Under the pieces are notes generated by a model. The model was not told where the DNA came from. It worked only from the letters and a program-made list of their open reading frames with translations, and did not search any database. Shown here one piece after another: positions 37,381 to 46,367 of a DNA stretch of 64,000 bases. Source of the stretch: PALSA-600 sp963842335 (GTDB taxonomy: Bacteria; Actinomycetota; Thermoleophilia; Gaiellales; Gaiellaceae); contig CAWJGF010000004.1 of the NCBI GenBank assembly GCA_963842335.1, forward strand, positions 1 through 64,000. The letters run 5' to 3'. Within the stretch, counting starts at the first letter, position 1. Every line of letters starts with the position of its first letter. The position numbers and the translations under genes are program-made.

Positions 37381-37445
37381 GCTGACAGACAACAAGTGAA
37401 CAGAGCATCAGGCAAACCATACAAACGAGGTCAGGAGCACCTGAC

Positions 37446-38159
37446 GTGCGTCTGAAGCTGACGCTTTCCTACGACGGAAGCGCGTTCAGCGGCTGGGCGC
37501 CGCAGCCGGACCGACGGACGGTGCACGAGGAGCTCTTGCGCGCCCTCAGGAGGCTCTACGAGCGGGTCGATGACCTCGCGGTCGCCGGACGCACCGATGC
37601 GGGCGTGCACGCGCTCGCGAACGTGGTCTCGGTCGAGGTCGCCGGTGGCCCGCCGGCGGAAAAGGCCGCGGTCGCGCTGAACAGCGTCCTGCCGCTCGAC
37701 CTCGCGGTGCTTCGCTCCGAGCCGGCCCCGGACGGCTTCAGCGCGCGCTACGACGCGCGCTCGCGTTCGTATCGGTACCGCATCTGGAACAGCTCGGTCC
37801 CGTCGGCACTCGAGTCTCGGCGAGCGTTGTGGCATCCACGGAGGCTCGACGTGGCCGCGCTGAACGAGAACGCGGCCGCGCTCGTCGGCCGGCATGAATT
37901 CACGGCGTTCACGCCCGCGGACACGAAGCACACCGTGTTCGTGCGTGAGGTGAGCGAGGCCCGCTGGTCACGGCTCGACGAGCAGGAGGTGACGTTCGAG
38001 ATCACCGCGAACTCCTTTCTCCGACACATGGTCCGCACCGCGGTCGGCTCGATGCTGGCCGGCTACGAGCTCGCCCCTCTGGTCGACGCCCGCCCTCGCG
38101 CCGAAGGAGGCCCAACAGCACCCCCGCACGGCCTCTACCTCGTGCACGTGGCCTACTGA
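37446..38159 (+). CDS. truA: tRNA pseudouridine(38-40) synthase
   Basis: Makes pseudouridine at positions 38-40 of tRNA anticodon arms. 237 residues with the N-terminal LTLSYDGSAFSGWAPQP and the catalytic Asp in AGRTDAGVHALANVV; FLRHMVRTAVGSML closes the fold. GTG start with CAGGAG about 8 bp upstream. In many actinobacteria rplQ-truA is followed by rplM-rpsI; they are not here. Confidence 0.96.
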   Translation: MRLKLTLSYDGSAFSGWAPQPDRRTVHEELLRALRRLYERVDDLAVAGRTDAGVHALANVVSVEVAGGPPAEKAAVALNSVLPLDLAVLRSEPAPDGFSARYDARSRSYRYRIWNSSVPSALESRRALWHPRRLDVAALNENAAALVGRHEFTAFTPADTKHTVFVREVSEARWSRLDEQEVTFEITANSFLRHMVRTAVGSMLAGYELAPLVDARPRAEGGPTAPPHGLYLVHVAY

Positions 38160-38199
38160 GCCATCTCTCCTCAGGCCTAGCCGCCGCCGAGCTCCGTAT

Positions 38200-38212
38200 T
38201 TGGTCAGACCAA
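38200..38212. promoter_or_regulatory. Palindrome TTGGTCAGACCAA, possible GntR/FadR-type operator
   Basis: Perfect 6-bp arms around one base. The core TGGTCnGACCA equals the E. coli FadR half-site arrangement and the general FadR-subfamily GntR pattern. No GntR regulator is encoded in the window, so the role is speculative. Confidence 0.3.
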
Positions 38213-38416
38213 GTGTGACGCGCGGGCAACTTTTCGCCCACAGGCTTCTCGATCCCCAAGCGGGTGCTGCGCTTGATGGTGCGGGATCCCTCGTCGTTGC
38301 CTGTGGAGAACCGCCCCGTGCTCGCGAATACGTCGCGGAGCGAGGGACACGGCCGATTGGTGCAGTCTGCCGGGTGAGGGCCGCTCGCGGCGTGACGTGA
38401 CCGCGGGGGTGGTGGC

Positions 38417-38422
38417 TACGAT
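38417..38422 (+). promoter_or_regulatory. -10 box TACGAT of the HAD gene, leaderless
   Basis: TACGAT, 7 bases, then GTG at 38430. It is placed exactly as in the other leaderless candidates of this window. Confidence 0.5.
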
Positions 38423-38429
38423 CGGCGCC

Positions 38430-39062
38430 GTGCGGTTTCCGGTGGTTCTCTTCGATCTCGACGGCACGGTCATCGACTCCGGCGCGATCATCCTCGCGTC
38501 GATGCGGCACGCGGCGGAGACCGTCGTCGGTGGCACGTACTCGGACGCCGAGCTGATGAAGGCGGTCGGCGGGCCGGGGCTCGAGGCGCAGATGGGTGCG
38601 CTCGACCCGGAACGCGTCGACGAGCTCGTGCAGGTCTACCGCGCGCACAACGAGCCGCTGCACGAGACGCTCGAATGCTGCGCCGGCATGGATACGGTTC
38701 TCGCCACGCTGAAGGAGCAGGGCCGCCGCCTCGGCATCGTCACCGCCAAGCGGCGGCTGACCGTCGACCTTGCGTTCGCGCGGCTGCCGATCGAGCATCT
38801 GTTCGACGTCGTCGTCGGCGGCGACGAGACCGAGCACCACAAGCCCGACCCGGCGCCTCTTCTGCTCGCGCTCGAGCGACTCGGCGCGCCCGCCGGAGAC
38901 GCTGCCTACGTGGGCGACTCGCCGTTCGACATGCAGGCCGCACGGGCCGCCGGCCTCTACGCGATCGGGGTCAGCTGGGGCCGTATCCACGCGCGCGACG
39001 CACTCGTCGGCGACGCCGACGTGATCGTCGACCACGCGGAGGAGCTGCTTGGCATCCTCTGA
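38430..39062 (+). CDS. HAD-superfamily phosphatase (phosphoglycolate phosphatase-like)
   Basis: A 210-residue HAD hydrolase. Motif I is FDLDGTVIDS, motif II is in GIVTAKRR (Thr), the motif III Lys is in HHKPDP, and motif IV is YVGDSPFDMQAARAAG. The alpha-helical cap in residues 15-80 is the Gph/PpaX type, so phosphoglycolate or pyrophosphate-related substrates are likely but not proven. The end overlaps ligA by 14 bp. Confidence 0.88.
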   Translation: MRFPVVLFDLDGTVIDSGAIILASMRHAAETVVGGTYSDAELMKAVGGPGLEAQMGALDPERVDELVQVYRAHNEPLHETLECCAGMDTVLATLKEQGRRLGIVTAKRRLTVDLAFARLPIEHLFDVVVGGDETEHHKPDPAPLLLALERLGAPAGDAAYVGDSPFDMQAARAAGLYAIGVSWGRIHARDALVGDADVIVDHAEELLGIL

Positions 39063-41265
39063 GGCACAACGTGCGCAGGAGCTGCGCGGCCTCCTGAACC
39101 GCTGGCTGCACGAGTACCACGTCCTCGACGATCCCTCGGTCGACGATGCGACGTACGACCGGCACTACGACGAGCTCGTCGAGCTCGAGGCCAAGCACCC
39201 CGAGCTCGCGACGGACGACTCGCCGACGCGCCGGGTCGGTGCGCCGCTCTCTGGGAAGTTCCAGAAGGTTCGCCACCTCGAGCCGATGGGCTCGCTCGAG
39301 AAGGTGACGACCGACGATGCGCTCGAGAAGTGGGCCGCCGACATCGCCAAGCGGCTCGACACGGACGAGCCGATCGCGTTCGTGATCGAGCCGAAGATCG
39401 ACGGGCTCGCGATCAACCTGACCTACGAAAACGGCGTGTTCACCCGTGGCGCGACTCGCGGCGACGGCGAGGTCGGCGAGGACGTCACCACCAATCTCCG
39501 GACGATCTCCTCGATTCCCCTCTGGATGCTCGGAGCCGACGCGACCGCGCTGCTCGAGGTGCGGGGCGAGGTCTACATGCCGCTGTCCGGGTTCCGCGCT
39601 TTGAACGAGCGGCTCGTCTCCGAGGACAAGAAACCGACCCCGAACCCACGCAACGCCGCCGCCGGCTCGCTGCGCCAGAAGGATCCGGCGATCACGGCCG
39701 CGCGCCCTCTCCGGTTCTGGGCGTACGGCATCGGTGCGCGCGAAGGGGTCGAGCTCACCTCGCACTGGCAGACCCTCGAGTGGCTGAAGACCCACGGCTT
39801 CCCGATCAACCCGTTCGCCGAGCGGCTCGAGACGATCGAAGCGGTGGCAAAGGCATGCCGCGACTGGGAGCGGAAGCGTGCCGAACTCGACTACGAGATC
39901 GACGGGATCGTGATCAAGGTCGACGACTATGCGCAGCAGCAGACGCTCGGCGCGCTTCATCAGCGACCACGCTGGGCGCGCGCCTTCAAATGGGCGCCGA
40001 TGACCGCGACGACGCGCCTGAACAAGATCGCGATTCGCGTCGGCCGTACGGGTGCGCTCAATCCGTGGGCGATGCTCGAGCCCGTCGAGGTCGGCGGCGT
40101 GACGGTGTCGCGCGCAACTCTCCACAACGAGGAGGACATCAACCGCAAGGAGATTCGCGAGGGCGACGACGTGATCATCCAGCGCGCCGGCGACGTGATC
40201 CCACAGATCGTGGGGCCGGCCGGCGCGCACCGCCGCGGCACGAAGCGGTTCGCGATGCCGACGCACTGCCCGCTCTGCGGCACCGAGATCGTGAAGCCGG
40301 AGGGCGAAGTGATGCATCGCTGCCCGAACCGGGCCTGCCCCTCGCGCGGGCTCGAGTCCCTCATCAACTGGGTGCAGGCCGCCGCGGACATCGACGGAGT
40401 CGGTGAGCAGCTCGTGCGCAGGCTCTGGGAGCTCGGCCTCGTGCGCTCGCTGCCGGAGCTCTACCGGCTCACGAAGGAGCAACTGCTCGAGCTCGACGGG
40501 TTCGCCGAGATCTCGGCGACGAACACGATCGCGTCGATCGAAGCGTCGAAAGCGATCCCGTTCCGGCGTGTTCTGTTCGGGCTCAACATCCCTGACGTCG
40601 GCTGGGTGACGGCGCAGAACCTCGCCCGGCATTTCGGCAGCGTCGAGCGCCTTGCCGGTGCCGCGCAGGAGGAGATCATGGAGTGCGAGGGGATCGGGCC
40701 CGAGCGCGCCGAGGCGATCGCCGAGTGGTTTGCCGACGACGACAACGCGCGTCTCGTCGAGGAGTTGCGCGCGCTCGGGCTGAACTTCGAAGCCGACGAG
40801 GGCGACCGCCCCATCGAAGGGCCGCTGACCGGGAAGCAGTACGTGATCACAGGAACGCTCGAGACGATGTCGCGCGAGGAAGCGCGCGCGGCGCTCGAAG
40901 AGCTCGGCGCGAAGGTCTCCGACAACGTCTCCAAGAAGACGACCGGCGTGTTCGTGGGCGAGAGCCCGGGCTCGAAGGTCGCAAAGGCCGAGAAGGCAGG
41001 CGTCCCGCTCCGCAGCGAGGACGAGCTGAGAGCGTTGCTCGCCGACCCGGCGCTCAGGGAGTTGACGCAAGCGCGATCGCGAACCGGTCCTGCGCCTCGC
41101 GCGCCGAGAACGCTGAAACGGGCGCGCCGTTCTGGAGCACGGCGAAGGCGTAGCGGTCGCGGACGTAGCCGGAGAGGGCGGATGCACTGTCGGTCGTCCC
41201 GGTCTTCGCACGCACCTCTCCGCGGGCCGGCGCGTGCTGCAGCCGATGCTGGAGGGTGCCGTTGA
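39049..41265 (+). CDS. ligA: NAD-dependent DNA ligase; last ~70 codons doubtful
   Basis: Seals nicks during replication and repair using NAD+. The adenylated Lys is in EPKIDGLAI; the four-Cys zinc finger is CPLC...CPNRAC; the HhH repeats include IPDVGWVTAQNLARHFG; the BRCT domain is TGTLETMSREEARAALEELG. Start TTG 39049. The family ends right after BRCT (about residue 667, LRALLADPALREL). The remaining ~70 codons are Arg/Ser-rich and read antisense through the dacB-like gene by 212 bp. A TGA lies one frame over at about 41058, so a one-base error near 41040-41060 probably hides the real stop. Confidence 0.94.
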   Translation: MASSEAQRAQELRGLLNRWLHEYHVLDDPSVDDATYDRHYDELVELEAKHPELATDDSPTRRVGAPLSGKFQKVRHLEPMGSLEKVTTDDALEKWAADIAKRLDTDEPIAFVIEPKIDGLAINLTYENGVFTRGATRGDGEVGEDVTTNLRTISSIPLWMLGADATALLEVRGEVYMPLSGFRALNERLVSEDKKPTPNPRNAAAGSLRQKDPAITAARPLRFWAYGIGAREGVELTSHWQTLEWLKTHGFPINPFAERLETIEAVAKACRDWERKRAELDYEIDGIVIKVDDYAQQQTLGALHQRPRWARAFKWAPMTATTRLNKIAIRVGRTGALNPWAMLEPVEVGGVTVSRATLHNEEDINRKEIREGDDVIIQRAGDVIPQIVGPAGAHRRGTKRFAMPTHCPLCGTEIVKPEGEVMHRCPNRACPSRGLESLINWVQAAADIDGVGEQLVRRLWELGLVRSLPELYRLTKEQLLELDGFAEISATNTIASIEASKAIPFRRVLFGLNIPDVGWVTAQNLARHFGSVERLAGAAQEEIMECEGIGPERAEAIAEWFADDDNARLVEELRALGLNFEADEGDRPIEGPLTGKQYVITGTLETMSREEARAALEELGAKVSDNVSKKTTGVFVGESPGSKVAKAEKAGVPLRSEDELRALLADPALRELTQARSRTGPAPRAPRTLKRARRSGARRRRSGRGRSRRGRMHCRSSRSSHAPLRGPARAAADAGGCR

Positions 41266-42265
41266 CGCCGGCGACGGGCAGTGCAGCCCAGAGCGGCCGA
41301 TGCAGGTCGGGGTCGTTCCAGGCGATCGTGAGCAGCAACGAGATCGCGCGCGCGGTCAGACGGTCCTCCTGCGAGAGGCCGGAGCCGTCGACGATCCGCA
41401 CGCCGGCGAGCGGGATGCCGACCGCTGCGAGGTCGCGCCTGACGATCGCCGCCCCTGCAGCGGTCGTGCCGCCGGCGCCGACCTCCGCGCCGATCGTCTT
41501 GAGCAGCTCCTCGGCCATGAAGTTGTCGCTGTCGTGATCCATCTCGGCGATCACCGTCGGCAGCAATTTGGACTCGATCTGCGCGACGATGTTCGCGTCG
41601 GCCGGTGCCCGTCCGAGCCCTACCGACCCCGTCTCGATCCCGTGCGCACGAAGTCGCCGGCGAAACTGCCCCGCGGCTGCCAGCGCCGGCGACTGCGCGA
41701 CGTGACCGTCGTAGAAATCGCGGTCGACCGAGAGCGCAGACAGCGGTGGGCACTCGTTGATGAAGAAGACTGCTTTCCAGCCGGGCGCGGTCCGTCGCCC
41801 GTCGAACCACGACTCGTCGCCCAGCACGCGGCCATCGACCCGCCTGATCCCCGCGCGTCTCAGCTGCGTCGCGAGCCGGTCGAGGCCGCAGCGACGTGAG
41901 CGTGGGGTCGCCGAACCCCTTCAGGTAGATGTTCCCCACCCAGGTCGTCCCTTCCTGGTGCCCGCGCGCGAGCACCTCGGTCCGGAAGCGGTACGAATCG
42001 CCGAGGTCACGCAACGCGGCGAGTGTCACCGTCAGCTTCTCGTTGGACGCAGGCGCAAGTGATGTGTCGGGATTACGTGCGAAGAGTGTCTGCCCGGTGG
42101 TGAGGTCGATCGCAATCGCCCCGGACTCGCGGCCGAGAGCCCCGGGAACCGCGAGCGCGTGCGCGAGGCGGGCCGAGAGCGGCCGCTGAGCCGCGCTCGC
42201 GCTCGGCGGCGAGCGCGAGGACGGTGAGCGAGCAGACGACAGAGGAGCCGGCGCATCTCGCTCAT
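41054..42265 (-). pseudogene. dacB: D-Ala-D-Ala carboxypeptidase/endopeptidase (PBP4/DacB family), frame broken
   Basis: PBP4-type enzymes trim peptidoglycan cross-links in the cell wall. The N-terminal part shows the active-site motif SNEKLTVTLAAL (SxxK form) in ALAPASNEKL-like context; the second part shows SGLSQEDRLTARA and the KTG motif in VRAKTGTTDSASAL. The two parts are in different frames; removing one base near 41888 joins GFGDPTLTS to LDRLATQLRRAG. A likely signal sequence (VVCSLTVLALAA) lies in a third frame just after ATG 42256/42265, so two further frame changes are needed. It may be a decayed gene or a stretch with several indel errors. Confidence 0.75.
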
Positions 42266-42366
42266 TGTGAACGACGGGTATGACTGACCCCGGCGCCCTG
42301 GGCCTGGCGCCGATCGAGAATGGGCCTCGCAGCCCTTGCTCATTCGCGCCGCACCCCCCAGAATCG

Positions 42367-42696
42367 ATGAGCGGCGCGGAACACATGACTGACCTCCTGC
42401 AGAAGATCTCGAACGCACTCGACGGTGAGTCGGACCACGACCTCGACCAGATCGAGAACACGCTCACGGATGGATATGCCTACGCGTTGGCGATCGAGGC
42501 CGAGCAGTGGCGGCTCGAGAAGCGTCTGTCCGCCGTCGCGCACGACATCGAGCGCGGCGACGTTGCCGAGAAGGCGCTCGAGCTGAGCGCGATCGCCAGA
42601 CGACTCGACGGGAACGCCGCCGACCTCGCACGACTGCGTTCGCTTCTGACGGAGCTTCGCCGGCGCGCGAATGACGTCCGCGTCGGCGTCGCCTGA
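42367..42696 (+). CDS. Small helical protein of unknown function
   Basis: About 109 residues from ATG 42367 (or 103 from ATG 42385, MTDLLQKISNALDGES). It is predicted to be almost entirely helical, with heptad-like runs (AEQWRLEKRLSAVAHDIE; ARLRSLLTELRRRANDVR) and no Cys or signal sequence. It lies between the dacB-like gene and the response regulator and is convergent with the latter (4-bp gap). I do not recognise the family. Confidence 0.65.
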   Translation: MSGAEHMTDLLQKISNALDGESDHDLDQIENTLTDGYAYALAIEAEQWRLEKRLSAVAHDIERGDVAEKALELSAIARRLDGNAADLARLRSLLTELRRRANDVRVGVA

Positions 42697-42700
42697 TCCT

Positions 42701-43375
42701 CTAGACGATCCCCGAGCGCACGGCGTAGACCGCCGCCTGGATCCGGTTGTCGATCTGCAGCTTCATCAGGATGTTCGAGATGTGATTCTTGACCGTCTTC
42801 GGGCTGATGTGCAGCTCGCCGGCGATCATCGCGTTGTCCTTGCCGTTCGCGATCAGCTTCAGCACCTGGATCTCCCGGTCGGAGAGCTCTGACTGGATCG
42901 TCTCGGCGTCGCGATGCGATGGGCCCGACGCACGCACACGTTGGAGGACTTTTGCCGCGATGGTGGGGGATACGAGCGACTCGCCGATCGCCGCGGCCTG
43001 GATGCCGTGCATCAACTCGGCGATCGACGCGTCCTTCAGCAGGTAACCGCAGGCGCCGGCGAGGATGGCATCCATGACATCGCTGTCCTGATCGGAGATC
43101 GTCAGCACCAGCACCCGTGTCAGCGGCGCGATCATCGAGATCTGGCGCGTCGCTTCGACGCCGCTGATGCCGGGCATGTTCAGATCCATCACGACGACGT
43201 CCGGCGCGAGCTCGCGCACGGCGCGCAGCGCGTCGGTGCCGTTGTCGCATTCTCCCACCACCTGCACGCTCTGTTCCTCGAGCAGGTTGCGGAGCCCCGT
43301 GCGAAACAGGTCATGGTCGTCAACGAGCACGACGCGCGGGGTGACGGGCTCTGGGGTGTTCGCTGGGTCGTTCAA
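42701..43375 (-). CDS. NarL/LuxR-type response regulator, orphan
   Basis: 224 residues from TTG 43375. The receiver has VVLVDDHDLFRTGLRNLLEE and the acceptor Asp in VVVMDLNMPGISG; the LuxR HTH has LSDREIQVLKLIANGKDNAM and ISPKTVKNHISNILMKL. No kinase is encoded beside it. TTG is chosen because the receiver begins ~15 residues later; CAGGTAGG is a possible ribosome site, with a -10-like TACACT further upstream. Confidence 0.88.
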   Translation of the reverse strand: MNDPANTPEPVTPRVVLVDDHDLFRTGLRNLLEEQSVQVVGECDNGTDALRAVRELAPDVVVMDLNMPGISGVEATRQISMIAPLTRVLVLTISDQDSDVMDAILAGACGYLLKDASIAELMHGIQAAAIGESLVSPTIAAKVLQRVRASGPSHRDAETIQSELSDREIQVLKLIANGKDNAMIAGELHISPKTVKNHISNILMKLQIDNRIQAAVYAVRSGIV

Positions 43376-43425
43376 CGGCCTACCTGGGCAACGGACCGGG
43401 CCGCGTAGTGTACCCGGGGTTTCCG

Positions 43426-44447
43426 CTAGTGAAGGACGATCGTGACGGTGCGGCGGCCCCAGGCATTCGCCTGCGCGACGGTCGGGAACCACAGGTCGAT
43501 TGTTGCGCCCACCACCGATCCGCCCGTGTCGGCCGCGACGGCGTCGCCGTACCCGGGAATCTGCATGTGCGTGCCGAGGGGGATCACCGCCGGGTCGACC
43601 GCCACAACGCCCCAGCCGACCGGAAGGCCGGTCGCCGTCCGGCCGCCGAGCGAGTAACCCGTCGCGCTGACCGTGATCGTTCGACCGCTGACCCGGCTTG
43701 AGGTGCGCCGCGTCGGTCGAGGTCCCGGCCGCGGCTGCGGGCTCCCGCCCGAGTTGCGCCGGAGCGCGCCTGCGCCGCCTGGGCCTGCGCGACCAACGAG
43801 GCGATCTGTTGCTGCCCCAACCGCCGCTCCGACGCGAGCGAGCCGATGTACGCGCTGCGGGCAGCCCGTGTCCGGGCAAGGGACGTTGCTGTCCACTCGG
43901 CCTGAGCGGTGGCGCGCGCCAGCGACTGACGCCGAGCCGCGAGCGCATGTTGTGAGGAGAGAATGTTGCGTCGCGCCGTCTTCAGCTGCCGCAGGACGTC
44001 CTTGCCCTGGTTGCTCGCGCGGCTCAGGTTGTCGAGGCTCGAGAGCGCATCATCGAGCGTCCGCGAGCCGAAGACGATCTCGAGCGGCTCGACGCTTCCC
44101 TGCTCGTACAGCTGGCGGAGGCGGGCGCCGAGCCGGCTCTGCGCCACGACGGCACCGCGGCGGGCGATCGACAGCTGATGGTCGAGGCTCACCTCTTCAT
44201 CGCGCAGGGCGGCTGTCTGCGTCCGCAGCCCCGCCAGGCGAGACTGGGCTGCGCCGAACTGCTCGTCGAGTGAATACAGGCCCAGCACTGCGGCCCGCGA
44301 TTTCGCTGCGATTTGGGCGTCGTGCGCGCGCAACGTCGTCGTTCGGGACGCATCTGCGCCGCCCACGGCGGGAGCCGCGAGTACGAGAAGTGCGATGGCG
44401 ACGAACGGCAAATAGCGCCGACGCGGCGTGTGTGCCTGCCCAAGCAC
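43426..44447 (-). pseudogene. Secreted coiled-coil protein with C-terminal 3D (DPBB) domain, frame broken
   Basis: Likely a cell-wall lytic enzyme related to the Rpf/MltA-like 3D domain. The N-terminal frame starts at GTG 44447 with a signal sequence (YLPFVAIALLVLAAPAVGG) and ~170 residues of coiled coil with LRQLYEQGSVEPLEIVFGSR. The C-terminal frame holds the 3D domain with its three Asp: VAVDP, AADTGG and IDLWF. The frames must switch by one base somewhere around 43725-43760, after AQAQAAQARSG. The coiled coil is clearly similar to that of the divergent NlpC/P60 gene. Confidence 0.78.
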
Positions 44448-44540
44448 GAGGGGCTGACCGTACCAGACTTCGCGAGCAGGACAGTCAGTTGGGACGCAGA
44501 ATTCAGTAGGTTTTTAGGCAGATTCCGACAAGTACTTGCA

Positions 44541-44570
44541 TTGACGCCCATCCGAGCACCCTGCTAACCT
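44541..44570 (+). promoter_or_regulatory. Promoter of the NlpC/P60 hydrolase gene
   Basis: TTGACG (44541-44546), an 18-bp spacer and TAACCT (44565-44570), giving a leader of about 65 nt before the TTG at 44644. This lies in the ~197-bp region between the two divergent wall-hydrolase genes. The leader is too short for a ydaO-type riboswitch, and I see none. Confidence 0.6.
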
Positions 44571-44643
44571 GCCGTACTCGTGACGTACCGGCCCCACCCG
44601 GTGCGCCTGCCCAGCCCTCTCCCCGGGGGTTGTCATTCGTAGG

Positions 44644-45738
44644 TTGGGTCAGGCGCCGTACGTTCTTGCCGGGATCTGCATTTGCCTTGTGGCAGCAGTC
44701 CCTGCGACAGCCGACCCCTCGGTCAGCGCCAAACGTGCCGAAGCGCAACAGGTCCTCGGGCAGTTGCAGACGCTCGACTCCTCGCTGGGCCGCGCCGTCG
44801 AGCAGTACAACCTCGCGAACGTGAAGCTCGCGCGCATTCGCCGCGACCTGAAGGAGAACCGTCACGAGCTACACATCGCGAAGAAGAATCTCAAGACGAG
44901 CCAGGGCGACATCGCACGCCGGCTTGTAACGCTCTACACCTCGGAGCAGACATCCACCCTCGACGTGATCCTCGGCGCGCGCAGCCTGGACGACATGATC
45001 AATGCGATGGACGGCGCCAAGAGCGTCACGTCCCTTGACGCCTCGGTGCTGAAGCAGGTGAAGCAGTTTCGCAGCGCTGTGAAGAAGAACGGACTGGCGC
45101 TCGCCGCCGCACACGCCGAGCAGCAGCGTCTGGTCGCGGAGCGCGCAGCGCGGAAGGCTCAGATCGAGTCGCAGATCTCCGAGCAGCACCGGCTGCTCTC
45201 GTCGATCAAGGGCGAGATCGCGCGCATCCAGGCCGCAGAAGCTGCTCGACAGCTGCAGATGGCCGCCGCGGCGCAGACGAGGCTCGCGACGCTTCATCGC
45301 GTCTCGCAGCAGCAGTCCGCCGACACCGTCGTCGGCATCTCGGCGATCACCCCGAGCACCGACACGGTCGTCGCCCCGCCGCCGACGCATTCCGGCGTTG
45401 CGGGAGTGGCGCTCTCGCAGCTCGGGACGCCGTATGTGTGGGCCGGCTCGGCTCCCGGAGGCTTCGACTGCTCGGGACTCGTCATGTGGGCGTACGCGCA
45501 GGTCGGCGTTTCGTTGCCGCATTCGACGTACGCGCAGTGGGGCTATGGCGTCGCTGTCTCCCGCGATCAGTTGCAGCCCGGCGACCTCGTCTTCTTCGAC
45601 GGGCTCGGTCACGTCGGCATCTACATCGGCGGCGGGCAGTTCGTGCACGCTCCGCATACCGGCGACGTCGTCAAGATCTCCAGCCTCGATGAGAGCTGGT
45701 ACGCGTCGACCTACGTCGGCGCCCGCCGGATTCTCTAG
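44644..45738 (+). CDS. Secreted NlpC/P60 peptidoglycan endopeptidase with coiled-coil domain
   Basis: Cuts peptide stems of peptidoglycan outside the cell. 364 residues: signal sequence (residues ~1-23, ending PATADPS), a long coiled coil (~30-225) as in RipA/PcsB-like proteins, a Pro/Thr linker, and an NlpC/P60 domain (~245-360). The catalytic Cys is in GGFDCSGLVMWAY and His in GHVGIYIGGGQFVHAPHTG. The start TTG 44644 is the first usable codon before the signal sequence. It is convergent with the phosphatase gene by a 4-bp overlap. Confidence 0.92.
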   Translation: MGQAPYVLAGICICLVAAVPATADPSVSAKRAEAQQVLGQLQTLDSSLGRAVEQYNLANVKLARIRRDLKENRHELHIAKKNLKTSQGDIARRLVTLYTSEQTSTLDVILGARSLDDMINAMDGAKSVTSLDASVLKQVKQFRSAVKKNGLALAAAHAEQQRLVAERAARKAQIESQISEQHRLLSSIKGEIARIQAAEAARQLQMAAAAQTRLATLHRVSQQQSADTVVGISAITPSTDTVVAPPPTHSGVAGVALSQLGTPYVWAGSAPGGFDCSGLVMWAYAQVGVSLPHSTYAQWGYGVAVSRDQLQPGDLVFFDGLGHVGIYIGGGQFVHAPHTGDVVKISSLDESWYASTYVGARRIL

Positions 45739-46332
45739 CTGTCGTCCGGCGACGAAAGTCGCTCGATTGCCGAAATCGCTGCGGCGAGGCCCTGCTCGCC
45801 GAAGATGTACGGAACCGCGTTGCGCACATCGTGGACCGGACGGTCGAGTGACGGCGAGCCGCCGGCCGCATTGACTGCGTACCGGACGGGTATCTCGTGG
45901 CACACGACGAGGATCACGCGCTCCGGGCGCTCGAGCACCGTGCGAAAGCCGTTTGCGAAGCGCGCGGCCGCGTCGTCGAGGCTCTCACCGCCCGGAAAGG
46001 GCTCGCTCCGAGATCGACCCTGCTTCCACGCGCGATACTCGGCGACCGTTTTCCCCTCGAGCTCGCCGACGCGCACGTCATCGAGGTCCGGGACGACGAG
46101 CTCCGCGACGATCCTTGCGCCCTTCGAGCGCCAGGTGAGCGGTTTCCTGCGCTCGCGGGAAGCGGGACGTCACCATCAGTTCGACCTCGAGCGCTGCGAT
46201 CTGAAGGCCGAGCTCACGCGCCTCCGCCGCACCGTGTTCCGTCAAGCCGAGGTCGAGGGCCGGATCTCCGTTCGTGAGCCCCCTGACGTTGAGCTGGGAC
46301 TCGCCGTGGCGCGCCAGGACGACGATCCGCAT
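45735..46332 (-). pseudogene. Histidine phosphatase (phosphoglycerate mutase-like), frame broken
   Basis: The first frame (ATG 46332) gives MRIVVLARHGESQLNVRG, with the RHG catalytic His motif, up to RAQETAHLALEGRKDR. The second frame gives LVVPDLDDVRVGELEGKTVA and the second His in VILVVCHEIPVRYAVN. They join if one base is removed near 46112-46140. As a repaired gene it would be about 198 residues, the family size. The substrate cannot be told. Confidence 0.8.
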
Positions 46333-46339
46333 CTCGTCG

Positions 46340-46345
46340 AGCTTA
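46340..46345 (-). promoter_or_regulatory. -10 box TAAGCT of the histidine phosphatase gene, leaderless
   Basis: TAAGCT, then CGACGAG (7 bases), then ATG on the minus strand. The gene therefore can be transcribed apart from the GGDEF gene 35 bp upstream. Confidence 0.5.
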
Positions 46346-46367
46346 ATTGAGCCGTGGAAGGCAGCCC

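Larger units (their letters stand above)
38160..38429 (+). other. Gap between truA and the HAD gene
   Basis: 270 bp with no gene. It holds the 13-bp palindrome at 38200-38212 and the -10 box of the HAD gene at its 3' end. I see no terminator. Confidence 0.4.

Noticed and set aside
44448..44643. ydaO-type (c-di-AMP) riboswitch before the NlpC/P60 gene
   Set aside because: Such riboswitches often precede wall hydrolases, but the leader from the predicted start is only ~65 nt and lacks the conserved core.
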